The position numbers and the translations under genes are program-made. The notes beneath the pieces were generated by a model. That model saw only the letters and a program-made list of their open reading frames with translations, was not told the origin of the DNA and did not search any database. From contig JACATO010000591.1 of assembly GCA_018389105.1 (NCBI GenBank), positions 296,501 through 360,500 on the forward strand: DNA of 64,000 nt, written 5' to 3'. This DNA is from Nautilus pompilius. Taxonomy: Eukaryota > Mollusca > Cephalopoda > Nautilida > Nautilidae. Below, one piece after another: positions 50,470-62,073 of the stretch; the stretch's first letter is position 1; each line of letters begins with the position of its first letter.

Positions 50470-51398
50470 GGAGAGAGAGAGAGAGAGATGGAGAGAGGAG
50501 AGAGAGAGAGAGAGGAGAGAAGAGAAAGAGAGAGAGAGAGGAGATGGAGGAGAGAGAGAGATGGAGAGAGATGGAGATGGAGAGAGAGAGAGAGAGAGAG
50601 AGATGGAGATGGAGAGAGAGAGAGGAGAGGAGATGGAGAGGAGATGGAGAGAGAGAGAGAGAGAGGAGAGAGAGGAGAGAGGAGGAGAGAGAAGATGGAG
50701 AGAGAGAGGGAGAGATGGAGAGAGAGAGAAGAGAGATGGAGAGAGAGAGAGAGAGATGGAGAGAGAGGAGAGAGGAAGATGGAGAGAGAGAGGGAGAGAT
50801 GGAGAGAGAGAGAGATGGAGAGAGAGAAGAGAAGATGGAGAGAGAGAGGGAGAGATGGAGGAAGAGAGAGAGAGAGATGAGGAAGAGAGGGGAGAGATGG
50901 AGAGAGAGAGAGATGGAGAGAGAGGGAGAGATGGAGAGAGAGAGAAGAGATGGAGAGAGAGAGGGAGAGATGGAAGAGAGAGAGAGATGGAGAGAGAGAG
51001 GGAGAGATGAGAGAGAGAGGAGAGAGATGGAGAGAGAGGGGGAGAGATGGAGAGAGAGAGAGAGAGATGGAGAGAGAGAGGGGAGGAGATGGAGAGGAAG
51101 AGATGGGAGAGAGATGGAGAGATGAGAGAGAGCGGGAGGAGAGCGGGAGAGATGGAGAGAGAGAGAGATGGAGAGAGAGAGAGAGATGGAGAGAGAGCGG
51201 GAGAGATGGAGAGAGAGATGGAGAGAGAGATGGAGAGAGAGAGAGATGGAGAGAGAGAGAGATGGAGAGAGAGAGAGCGATGGAGAGAGAGAAGATGGAG
51301 AGAGAGAGAGAAGAGAGAGCTGGAGAGGAGAGGAGATGGAGAGCGAGAGAGATGGGAGCGAGAGAGAGAGATGGAGAGAGAGATGGAGAGAGAGAAAA
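50470..51398. repeat. 0.93-kb GA-rich polypurine tract
   Basis: Almost every base on the plus strand is a purine. It is built from GAGAGA runs with regular interruptions of GATGG type and a few GCGGG. Long open frames on both strands here are only low-complexity artefacts. In the CACNA2D transcript it would be a CU-rich tract of the same length. Confidence 0.97.
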
Positions 51399-53057
51399 TT
51401 GCATTAATGCCTAATCAGAAATAATACAAAAGTTTAGTTACACAGGTATTTTGACAGCTTATTTTATTTGTAAAAACCAATATGCCAACAGCTTAGAAAA
51501 TAAAAATAACACATTAAACTCACTTTTCGTTTTTTATAATTTATTTAATCTTTTTAGATGTCTGGGGGGTCCATTCTTTAATATTTCTTTTTTTATAAAA
51601 TTTGTTGTTGTATATGTAAAAGATTTCCTATGGCTTACTGACTTATTCCTCAAAAACTCCATTGCATCAATCTTCTTTACAATCTCGTATTATAAAAGCA
51701 TCAGTATTGTAATGCATTTTAGTCTACAAAAAAAATTTTTCAATCTACTTTTTAATGGCTGATTGCATCTGAAAGCCAGCTATTGTACAATGAGGAGATG
51801 CCATGTGAAAATGTGGGTTGGCTGAGTGATTACCTTAGTTCAATATTTCCAAATGCATTCCAGTCTTACCAAACAAGTTTTGTAAATAAGTAAACCAGTT
51901 AAGACAATGCAATCAAGCAGACAGGAGGATATAACAAATAAAGCAAAGAGTGCATGCTGAGTTTACCTAGAGAAAAGACAGTAAGGAGTTATTTTTAAAA
52001 AGGCATCTTGAATTCCTCATTACGTTTCTGACAAACAGCAGATTGATTACTCGAAAAAACATGTAATTCACATTGTTAACCCTTACCATAGATGTGTATT
52101 TAACATTTTCTTTTTTTTTTTAATCCTATGGAACTTGAGATATTTTTGAGAAAATATCAAAGACAGGAGACAAAGAGTGGGACTTATAGATAGATTTATT
52201 TTACAAAAACCTTTTTAAAAATTTGCTGACATGAGAGATTAAAACATAACAGCTCTGTACTTCTAGCACCAAAGCTCTCCACCAATATTCCTGGCTGTTA
52301 CTGTCTGTAGCTTGGCACACATTTGAAAAAAAAAAATATCTTTGCCAATAAAAGAAACTTACACAGAAAAGCAACTATCAGATTTCCTAATACTACTATG
52401 CTAATCCCTACAGGTTTGCCAAAATCCAGATGGCTTGTTGCAAAGTTAGTGAAGAAATTTTCTGTTTTGTGAAAAATGAGTATGTTAAATGCAAAGTAAA
52501 CGATGATATTTAAAATGAAAAAAGTGAATGTCTCGTTTTTGGTGAGCTTATCAGATCCATGTACCATTTATTCCCATATTAATTTTGATAACATTCGTAT
52601 TAAGTCAGTTTTGTCTCATTTTCCCCAATTTTCTACTTTAAAGTGCTTGCAAAATTCACACTAATTTTATGACAATTATACTAAAATATTATCATCAATA
52701 ATAAGTTTTGCATTCTTCAATCCTTATCCTTAAAGTAAACTTAGTGCTTGCAGAAGCCTTTTTTTCCTATACAAGGACAAATATTTCACTCCTAACAGAT
52801 CATGTAAAATGCAAGTTAAATTAGGTTATCAATGAAGGAAAAACTATTTTGAGCAACTACATGATTTAGATTGCACATGAAGGAGGGAAAGAATCTGAAC
52901 CCTCTTAGTCAGTAAATACATTTGGATGCCAATTAAATGAAAATCGAAAATTAGTTTACTATAGCCATTTTAGTTTCATTACTTAATCAAAAGTTATTTC
53001 AAAGATATCCATAAAACTAAAACATTTAACACACAAAAAGCTATACCCGTGGAATAC
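51399..53057. other. Intronic sequence, nothing recognised
   Basis: AT-rich intron next to the VWA_N exon. Nothing supported. Confidence 0.55.
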
Positions 53058-53232
53058 CTGGAAATGATCTCATAAAGCCAGTTTGGCTGCCAAAATACTG
53101 CCACAGTAATTGGCCATCTTTCTCGTTATTACTTTTGAAAACCTCATCCAGACCAGCAGACCACTTCAGTCCATTTAAAATCTCAATATCTGAAAAATAC
53201 ACAGCATCTACATTTATTTCTGCTGCTGCTCT
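53058..53232 (-). CDS. CACNA2D: CACNA2D exon: VWA_N segment
   Basis: This exon encodes about 58 residues of the segment just before the VWA domain. Recognisable parts are LNGLKWSAGLDEVF, a KD..LLWQYFGS core and GFMRSFP, matching the conserved W..ALDEVF...LLWQ.FGS of alpha-2/delta. The donor was set at TTTCCAG/GTATTC because joining it to the next exon gives FPASKW, the family form; a later GT at 53046 would break the phase. The start at a TTTGTTAAG acceptor is less certain, and an AG two bases downstream is possible. Confidence 0.85.
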
Positions 53233-56200
53233 CTTAACAAAGAAAAAAGAAAGTAAATTTATTACTGCTGAATGAAGTGCCTCTGGCAAAAAATTGTGCA
53301 GAGACTTTATGGAAATACAAAACACTGAATTAGTACAAATATAATCAGACCCTTTTGTAATGTTATAAAAATGGAAAGAATTTCACAGGGCTTCATTTGT
53401 ATACTATAAATAAGCATGGAAAAAAATTAACTTAAAATATGCTAAATAAATTATGTTGCACCACTTTAAAAATTTTCATTAAAAATAATTGGAATTAGTG
53501 GTGACATTCAGAAGTAGCATCATTTGGAAAATTGACCACCAACAAAATAACACTGAGTAGGAATATCTAACTTCTTAAAATTAAATTCATTTGAACTAAA
53601 ATGAGTCTGGATAATAAAACCAGTACTGAGAAGAGAACTGTCATAAAAATTAATTTTTAACTGTAATGTTAAATAAACGAAATGATTTGTAATTACTACA
53701 ATTTTGATTATAATCTGCAGAATCCTTCAATTTTAATGAGCACATTTTATATTAATACTAAGAAACAACAGTATTAAATAGTGTAGAAATTGGATGTTCT
53801 ACATGATAGTGAAATAGAATAATAAACAGCTATTAAAATGTTTTAATCTAAGAATAAATAAAGAAAATGCATTAGAGAACCCATAGATTGGATAGGTTTT
53901 CAGGCAAAGTTTCTGATACTTGCTAGATATTAAATATTTCCTGTACAGTATAAAATTTATGGAAGACAGAATATGACAAATGCCTTAAAATACCATATTC
54001 AGGAAGATGCACTAAAGATGATGCCACTGAATCCATACTTTTCTGTTTATGTAACAATTTTTATTCCACTATAGCAGCTGAATATTCCCTATAAATCAAG
54101 TATAAATTAAAAGACTGATGTACTGTTTTGGACAGTGAACCAAAAATAAGCTGATTTAGTGGCTTGCATCCCCAGAAGATCCCTCAGTGAAAACTAAAGT
54201 TAAACCAAACTAATTATTATTACATACTTTAGCAAGAAAAAAAAAAAAAACAAAACAACAAAATATATCGTTAAAAGGTATTATATTAAAAGGACAGCAC
54301 AGGTAAAATTAAAAGCTATTTTACCTTTGTTTTTTTTTAAAACGAAGACACCATATAGAGACTGAGGGAACAAAGACTTTAACTGTATGAAATGACTGAC
54401 AAGACTGAGCTGGATAAATCAAGTCAGAAGATAAAAAAAAAACTCTGATTTTACTTACTTTTTACATAGTTTTGACTGAGATTTTGTAATATTTCTATTT
54501 ATGCTTATACAAACCACTTTACAGATTTAAAGTGTCATCTTGGCAACTAAGTAAGACTTTAAAATATATGGTAGAAACATGATAATAAAGATGGTTCATA
54601 AAATCGTATTAGCAAAGATTGGCGAAACTAACATTTCTCAAAATAACATAATAAATGTCAGTAACATTAACACAGGACCATCAAAAAAATAAAAACAGGC
54701 TTTTATGCAAGCAATGTTGTTTAATAACTGAATACCTTGCCTTTAAAATGTAAAATTCAAATGGAAAATTTTAAGATTTCATAATGATTTTGAAATTCCA
54801 TGATTATGCATACTATAATGATGCATTTGAATAATGTATTTTGATATTTTTAGAAAGAAAATCTTAAAGTGTTTCTTTATGATGGATAACCAGACTTTAA
54901 GAGAAAAACAAATATTCTTTATAAATTTACATTTTCAAAAATAGTATACAATTCTCATCAGCTACATTGCATGGACTATCTACTTTTAAAGTTGTTATAT
55001 AATGCATTCAATATCCCAGTATACTTTCAATCCAGATCTACTGCTAGTCAAAAGGAGACCAGAGTTGATTCAGACATTTCACATTGTTATGTAGTAGACT
55101 ATTCAAATTTTATAAGACATTGGTGAAGGTTGTTATGGACACAGAACTGTATTTATTTCTTATGAAACATTCTGTAGCAAAACAGCTAGAGTAGATGGAA
55201 ACATTCAATAGATGATAAATTCCACATTAATGCAAATTTAATCTAGGTAGTACAAATAAACAGTTTTAATGTATGGCTGGGTGATGCAATCTGTTTTATA
55301 TTAGTGCTTATTTATATTATTTTAATGGCTAGTAGCTTAGAAGTAATTTTTAAATACTGTATTATTTTTCTTTCCCCTCATAAGTCTCTTGCTTTATTTA
55401 AAAGTCCAAAAATGTATATATGCAATAAGAGAAGCAATCACTGCATTATAAAAACACTTGCTAGCTGCATATAATGATGTGCTGCTGCTCAAAAAGTCAT
55501 TTAGCTATGACTCAATTTAGATAATAAAATCGGTGACAGCACTAAAACTATGATTAAAATGGCCACCAATCAGAATTTGTAGCATTCAATAAAATGTTAT
55601 TAAATCTACTGAAATTCAAGGAATAGTTGTAAAGGCACAGCATTTTTCCTAAAATAAATTCTTATTATTTTAACAAATCTATGCACAACATAACAATCAT
55701 ATAAAAACAAAGGAATCCTGCATTGTTCTTGTGGATGCAATTACTAATTTAAAAAAGGATGCCAAACATAACCAAAATAGAATATAATTCTGTCTGTTGT
55801 TGCTGCTTTTCATAAGAGGCAATTGATTTAATTTTCTGCACTGACTAATACAACTGCTGCATAAGTCATAATTAATTAGTTTATAAGATGCGTAAGAGGT
55901 GGTGTAAAGTAACAGGTTTAGAGATGGAATAACATGCTCAGTAATTGAGCAAAAGAGCTGCATCTATCAGTCATTTTTTTTTTTACTTAAACTTAAAAAA
56001 TGATATAAAACAATAAAAGAAACATTTAGCTTTCATGTTTTAATATCACAGGTTGTATATCCATCAAATGTGCTGTCAGAAGTGTTATTTGTTGAATTAC
56101 CTATATCGTACATTAGGTGCCAACACACATTCAAAATGCTATCTTATGATCATTATACCTATTCTGCATAATATACACAATGTACCGTTAGTTAGTGATT

Positions 56201-56586
56201 AGCTATGATTCAAATACAAGTAAAATCTCAATATATCAACTTTGTTCCAGTTTGAAATGTCTGGCAAACCAGCAGGATTCTGAGCACAGACAACTAAATC
56301 ACATTAACAACCTGAAGCATGAAAATGCCTATAGGAGAGCAGAGAAAAAACTGGCATTAGAGAAAGCAAATTCCAAAATATTTTTAAAGCCTTAACACCC
56401 ACTGCTATTCTAAATAATGTGTGCTCCAGTTAATTAAGCCCAAACAAATATTTTAGTGCTTGTTACCATGACAATTATATTATTAGTTAGTTTTACTACT
56501 AACAATAAACTAATGTAGAAACATCATTATTTTGAACTTTTCTCATCTAAATGTAATTGTAATTGAAAAAATTTTATAAATGGAAC
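53233..56586. other. Intronic or upstream sequence, nothing recognised
   Basis: AT-rich. The alpha-2/delta N-terminal exons should lie here or further right, but I could not identify one. Confidence 0.5.
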
Positions 56587-56754
56587 ATCTACATCAGTGG
56601 TCAGCAACCTGGCCGCTAGCGTCCACCAGTGGATGTTTGACTGGCTACGGTGGGCGCCTGGCCCTTTTTGGGTGATGGTTGGGCATCGAGCTTCACTGGA
56701 GCAATTGGTGGACGTTTGACTTGACACCCATAACTTTTTAGTAATGGCAGAACT

Positions 56755-56806
56755 AGTCATGAAACCATCAAGACTAACTGACTATTTCACTAAAATTAAT
56801 AGCGAC
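56755..56806 (+). repeat. Diverged partial copy of the BED-finger coding segment inside the hAT element
   Basis: This stretch reads MKPSRLTDYFTKINSD and resembles MRPSRLRGHLTKIHSD at 57369-57420, 614 bp downstream, in both DNA and protein. The finger cysteines are missing from this copy. Confidence 0.6.
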
Positions 56807-57248
56807 TGTTGTTTTTACCCAGAGGAGAGAGAGATTAGAAGAAAACCAGCGGACAGTGTAGCAAGCGGAGGAAGTCTCTATTATCAAGGTGCACGCTGCT
56901 TAAGACGCAAGAGCGATATTGGGGATTACGGTCTTACATCATGTGAGAAACACGCAAGCCCAGGGAGCAGTGACTTGCTCTTCCCTTTCACGAGATAGTG
57001 GGTTGTGCGTAGTGAAAGCCAGTGAGATTGCGTGTGTCAGTGGTATGAAAAACAACAGGCTTACTGCATACAGTGTGACCCATCTTTTCCTTCCATACAT
57101 GTGCCCACCTGAACTAAAGTTGTAGCACATACAACTGCGATATGAGAAACGAAAGACAAAGAAAACTCGTGTTCTCACATCAGCTTTTACGTCATTCTGC
57201 ACATACCCACAATTGACGAATATCTATTATTTTTTTATAGTAGGCATA

Positions 57249-58919
57249 ATGTCTAAAAAAGTTTGTCGCCAGTATTCACTCGATTATCTTGCATTGGGAT
57301 CTATTCAATCACCAACTGATGCTCGTCTCCCAATGTGTCTCATTTGTAAGCAGACATTCTCAAATGAGGCTATGAGACCATCAAGACTGCGTGGCCATTT
57401 AACCAAAATTCACAGTGACAAAAAAATGAAGCCATTTGAATATTTCAAGACCCTCAAGGAAGAATTCGGAAAAAGAAACATAATTACGACGATGTTTGCC
57501 AACAGTAACCAATCTGTTTTTAACGGTCTGGAGCATCATACGACATATCAGCACTGATTGAAAAGGCAATAAACCATATACTGTGGGCGAATCGTTGGTG
57601 ATGCCCGCGGTGAGTGAGGTTTTGTCAACTATGATGCATAAAAATGCAAGTGATGTACCGAAACTTATTCCTTTAAGTGCCAAAACCATCAAAATGGCAG
57701 ATGACGTAAAAGGTCAGTTAATTGAAAAGCTTCGTGAACGGAAATTTTCCATACAACTGGATGAATCTACTGTTGGTAACAGTGTTGCAGTACTAATTGC
57801 ATGTGTGAGATATTTGGATGATGATGCATTTCAAGAGGAAATGCTTTTTGCCAAGAAACTGTAGATAGATAAGTTTTTTACTGAAAACAATATTCCCTTT
57901 GATAACATTATTTCTTGTGCAACCAATGGAGCTCCCAGTATGGTTGGTCGATATCGGGCTTCATATCATATTTAAAAAAAAAAAAATTCCAAATGGCATC
58001 GCGATTAACTGCATAATTCATCGGCAACATCTCAGTGCAAAACACCTAAGTCCAGACTTGCATCAATCACTCCAGATTGCAGTGAATATAATCAATAAGA
58101 TCAAACGTTCAGCAAAATCTGATAAATTACTCCTTCATACAGAAGTGTGATGGCTTTCCAAAGGCAACCATCTGTGCCGACTTGCGGAATTATTTGACAG
58201 TGTACTAGAATTTCTTAGCGAGAACTTAGAATCAATGGCAAATGATTTGAAAGGATAAAAAATTAACATTTTCTACATGGCAGATTTTTTCCAGATTTTT
58301 ATTAATCTGCAGCTTCAGGGAAAGAATGTGACCCTCATTGACTCTAAACGTATCATTTCTTTTTTCAATGAGAAAATGCAACTTCATCGTCGCCATGTCC
58401 TAAGCAAGGATTTGCATTATTTCCCACAACTGGCAGGTGTTGCAGAGGAATTATTAGACAGTGATTGTGTGTGTTTTGGCGAACATTTGAGATTTGTTTC
58501 AGATGACTTGGAATCACGATTTGCGGACATCATTAACACAGATGTGCCCTCCTGGATCTTTGATCCCTTCATTATTGATGTGGATCAGGTGATGGATCCA
58601 AGGTTAGTTGAAGACCTTCTCATGTTGCAACATGATACTGAAGCCAAAATGGCACAAACGAGGTTATAAAGTCGAGTGGATAAACAAGGGCCATGTTGCC
58701 AGATATCCAAATTTTTGGTCAAAGGTTGAATTCTTGCTCCTCTCCTTTCCCACCTCGTATCTTGTTGAAATGGCGTTCTCCAGGGTGAATCATATATTGA
58801 CTAAATCACGAAATTACCTCAGTGTTACAGAAAGAGGAGACTTACGTATCTCATTAACAAAATTTTCTCCAAATGTTTTGGCTCTTGCTAAAAAACATCA
58901 AGCTCAGGGAATGCACTGA
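57249..58919 (+). pseudogene. hAT transposase, BED-finger type, multiply broken
   Basis: It starts MSKKVCRQYSLDYLALGS and has a BED finger (CLICKQTF, SRLRGHLTKIHSD). The RNase-H-like part includes FSIQLDESTVGNSVAVLIAC. The end includes FPTSYLVEMAFSRVNHILTK, the hAT dimerisation region. The frame shifts near 57550, around a 13-base A run at about 57974, and near 58650. Stops occur near 57864 and 58150. It is a pseudogene of the ZBED/SCAND3-like group. Confidence 0.85.
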
Positions 58920-59284
58920 GTAGCATCAGATTTGTGTGCTTAGTTTTTTCTAGTGTGTTATTATGTGTATGTTAAAATACACAAATAAATGGATATCCGT
59001 AGAAAGGAAAGAGTTCTGCTTCTCTTGTATCTTCGTTCAGAGTTGTAGTAGTTAAAACTTTAATGAATAAATAATTAAACATCTATTAAACTTTAATAAA
59101 TATCATTTAAGTTTAATCCGTTAATTCTAAAATTATTGAGAGTTTGGTGGGCGTTCCAACTTTACAATGTTTGAAAGTGGGCGATACACGAAAAAGGGTT
59201 GCCGAGCACTGATCTACATTATATAATCCATTAAATCCTTGGTGAGACACAAATTGGCAGAAATGAAGTTTGAACATTACTGAC

Positions 59285-59430
59285 CATGATCATGTATAAC
59301 AAATCATTTGACATCCTTATCTTTGAATGACATATCATAATACGTAGATAGAGATTGAACATGATCATGTATAACAAATCATTTGACATCCTTATCTTTG
59401 AATGACATATCATAATACATAGATAGAGAT
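59285..59430. repeat. 75-bp tandem duplication
   Basis: Two units of 75 bp (59285-59359 and 59360-59430, the second slightly short). They differ at one site, TACGTAG versus TACATAG. The duplication lies 73 bp beyond the right end of the hAT element. Confidence 0.93.
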
Positions 59431-62034
59431 CTAGCATCATCCTTATAAAATATCAAGAGGAGTCCATAACCCTCTAAACTTTCACAATCTAGTTCAGTAC
59501 TACTAGATAAATGTAAAAAATTGGTGTTCACAGCAGGAACACATACCATGAGGCAGTTACAGTCAAAACAGTCTTCAAACCATCCAAGTTGGTGGTTATA
59601 AAACCCAACCACTGCTGTTAACAGACATCAAACAAAATTTCTTGAGCTTTCAAACTTTCAATGGAAAAATATCAATAGTTGTTCTCAGTAAAAAATACTT
59701 GTAAAAACACCAAAAGATGGACTTAAAAGAGAATGTGTTTTTTTGGTATTTTGTATATCCAATGACATTATTAAATCATGTTAAACTCTTCTAAAACACT
59801 TTTAACATATAGGACGACAAAATATTATAATGGCAGATAAAATAACATTTATATGATAATTATTGAAAAGGGTGGATTTTAACCCTTTGGAGATGGACAC
59901 TTTTGGAAATGGTAAACAGACTGACTGCTACTATAGAATTTGTTCCTTTATTGAAATGCCATTGCTGATTGGTCCACATTGTATAAAGGGAACCATTTAG
60001 CAAAGCTCTTTTATGGGGCTGATATATTGGCCCTATCATCTTCAGACCTAAAATGTTTGAGTGCAAACATATACACTTGTCTGTTTGAAAACATTGCAAA
60101 AATACTGTATATTTAGTCAAATATATTTATTGTCATTTGTAAATTGCTCAATTTCTTTCTTTCTTTTTATTTGTAGCAAAAATATTTCTTGTTGGATTGA
60201 GCATTCGATGAAAAGTTCTAGCCTTGATTTTAAAATATCAGCAGTCTAGTCAGAGAGAATAAAACACCACTTTAGCTATAAATGAAAGTCAGTCAACAAA
60301 AACAAAGACTTTTAAGTTAATACCAGCAATAAATACTGTTATCAGCAAAGGATTTTAGGAAAGCCCTATTATATAAGGAGCACTAATCAAAACAGGGTCT
60401 GTTGCCATTGTACAATCAACAAAATGTCTGCTGATGACCTGAGAGGAAAACTGCTGCCAGCCATTCACGAGATTAAAGTTTGCCAGAACAGGGTAAAAGT
60501 TATCATCACAAGCTTACTATCCAAGAGAAAGGAAGCCAGCTAAACTTAGAGGCTATGGAAACAAGATTACTCTAGTGCCAAAAATCTTTGAAACAAGTTG
60601 TAGCCAAGAGATCAAAATAATGTTTTACCAACAAGGCTACCAATGGTGTTTTTAATTTAAGTTTGTAGCTCCTTTGAGGACAATAGTAAACATTTTCAGA
60701 TTTTATTTTTGTTTGTTTATTTCCAATACATTAAATTTTTTCATTTCAATGCACCTGAATACCTTTTGCTTTCAGAACTTTTCATTAACATGAGTAATTA
60801 CTAACTAAGTTTAGTATGAGAATCAACTATTTTCATAGCACTACTACCATTCTTACAAATGAGACTTCATTATTTATAGATGTAACACTAAATAAAAACA
60901 AACTTTTCTTCACAGGCTTGTGTAATTCTTTCCTCACACTGATAATGACAACATTTAAAGTATGTTAAATGAAGCTGAACTGATAACCCCAGGAAAATAT
61001 CTACAAGTCAAACATGTAAAAATAAACATCATGCCACACTAACTACAATACAGCATGTACAGACAGGCAATACAGAGCATCAACAATCTACTAAAAACAA
61101 AGCAGTACAACAGTGATTTCCCCAGGATTATCTTCTTTACAAAAGAGTCTGAAGGTCATAAGTTTTAAAATTTCAAAAATCACCAACACCAGAAAAAAAA
61201 CTGTCTCAACTGACTTATAGAAATATAAATTTATCCCCATAGCTGGGAAAAACACTGGTATAAATTAACAAACAGGATTTCAGTTATGAAGATACTCAGC
61301 CTTGAAAAGTTTCCATTATAGAAAAAATTCAAGAAAGGAAATCTGAAGTTTTTAATTAAGTGCATAACATAGAAAAACCTTTTAAAATTTACCAATAAAT
61401 ATATTTACACTTATTAAAATAACCAATTTGAAATTAGCACCTGCAGAGTTAAATATTTTTAAAAAAATAGGCATGACATCAGAATTAGTCAACATAGAAA
61501 GTTTCTAGTTGAGGTCCAAGACCTTGACAATGAAGATGGCTTCACATTCTAGGATTGCTCATGTACAACTCTATTAGTATCATTTCTCAAGGATGGTCAG
61601 AATATCTGCACCCTTCTCCTGTTTAATAAAACATGCAGCCAGTGAAGGAGACTTCCTAAGGATCAACAAAGGCAACATACAATTCTAGTTTTCAAAAACA
61701 ACTACTGTCTTTCAAGTTACATACTATGCCTAGACTCAAATACTTACCTGTATTTAAAGTTTCAACATTGTCACACCTGAGCAGGCATTGAACATTCAAA
61801 CAAAGAAAAATAACAACTGGAGTAGGCAGCTTCTGTCCAGTCTGTGACCACTAATCTGTACTAGGGTCCATGACAATAACTAACTGTGATTGTTAGTCAT
61901 TGTCACTATATGTGCTGCTGCTGCTGGACTTCCCTCATAAGGCAGACTGTACTGGATAACCCTCCCCTCTGGTTACCCAGCACACTCTGAATGAATGGAA
62001 GAATACACTGATAATCAAATAAATACAAACTCAC
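59431..62034. other. Intronic or upstream sequence, nothing recognised
   Basis: AT-rich. A possible cryptic exon near 61749-61779 is noted under rejected items. Confidence 0.5.
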
Positions 62035-62073
62035 CTGATTTGGGCTTCAAGCCCGGTGTAGGTAAGAAATAAC
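62035..62073 (-). CDS. Candidate 39-nt upstream exon
   Basis: A 39-nt segment between a textbook acceptor (TTTTTTTCTTTCAG) and a textbook donor (TCAG/GTGAGT). It is open in two frames: YFLPTPGLKPKS and LFLTYTGLEAQI. It lies 8.8 kb upstream of the first certain exon, where alpha-2/delta N-terminal exons are expected. Neither reading clearly matches the family, so only the splice sites support it. Confidence 0.3.

Larger units (their letters stand above)
1813..53232 (-). other. CACNA2D: Voltage-gated calcium channel alpha-2/delta subunit gene, partial (gene-level span)
   Basis: This is the gene-level span for the exons listed separately. The spliced product would be an extracellular, GPI-anchored or membrane-tethered auxiliary subunit that promotes trafficking and surface density of CaV1/CaV2 channels (family knowledge). 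Exon order gives VWA_N, VWA and Cache, as in alpha-2/delta proteins. The segment FMRSF-PASKW and the phrase GVMGVDV are family landmarks. The supported exons encode about 500 residues, roughly half of the usual 1,000 to 1,150. The N-terminus is unplaced and the C-terminal half lies past position 1. The paralogue (alpha-2/delta-1/2-like or -3-like) is not resolved: the VWA and Cache segments look closer to the -1/-2 type. Confidence 0.9.
56595..59211 (+). mobile_element. hAT transposon, degenerate, 2617 bp
   Basis: The left end begins CAGTGGTCAGCAACC and the right end, read inward, begins CAGTGCTCGGCAACC, so the terminal inverted repeats match at 13 of 15. Both ends are flanked by the identical octamer ATCTACAT (56587-56594 and 59212-59219), an exact 8-bp target duplication. 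The transposase inside is broken. Confidence 0.95.

Noticed and set aside
50424..51410. Long open frames on both strands (up to 326 codons) in the GA-rich tract
   Set aside because: They encode only Ser/Leu/Pro or Arg/Glu repeats, a direct consequence of the polypurine composition.
56195..56395. 66-codon frame with a Lys/Glu-rich end
   Set aside because: Looks helical but matches nothing I recognise, and no splice sites keep it open.
60370..60660. Possible further Tc1 fragment on the plus strand
   Set aside because: Peptides such as KMSADDLRGKLL were suggestive but no DDE motif could be found.
61749..61779. Short segment with donor CAG/GTAAGTATTT, possible exon reading CDNVETLNT
   Set aside because: Only one frame is open, it is about 30 nt long, and it has no clear alpha-2/delta match.
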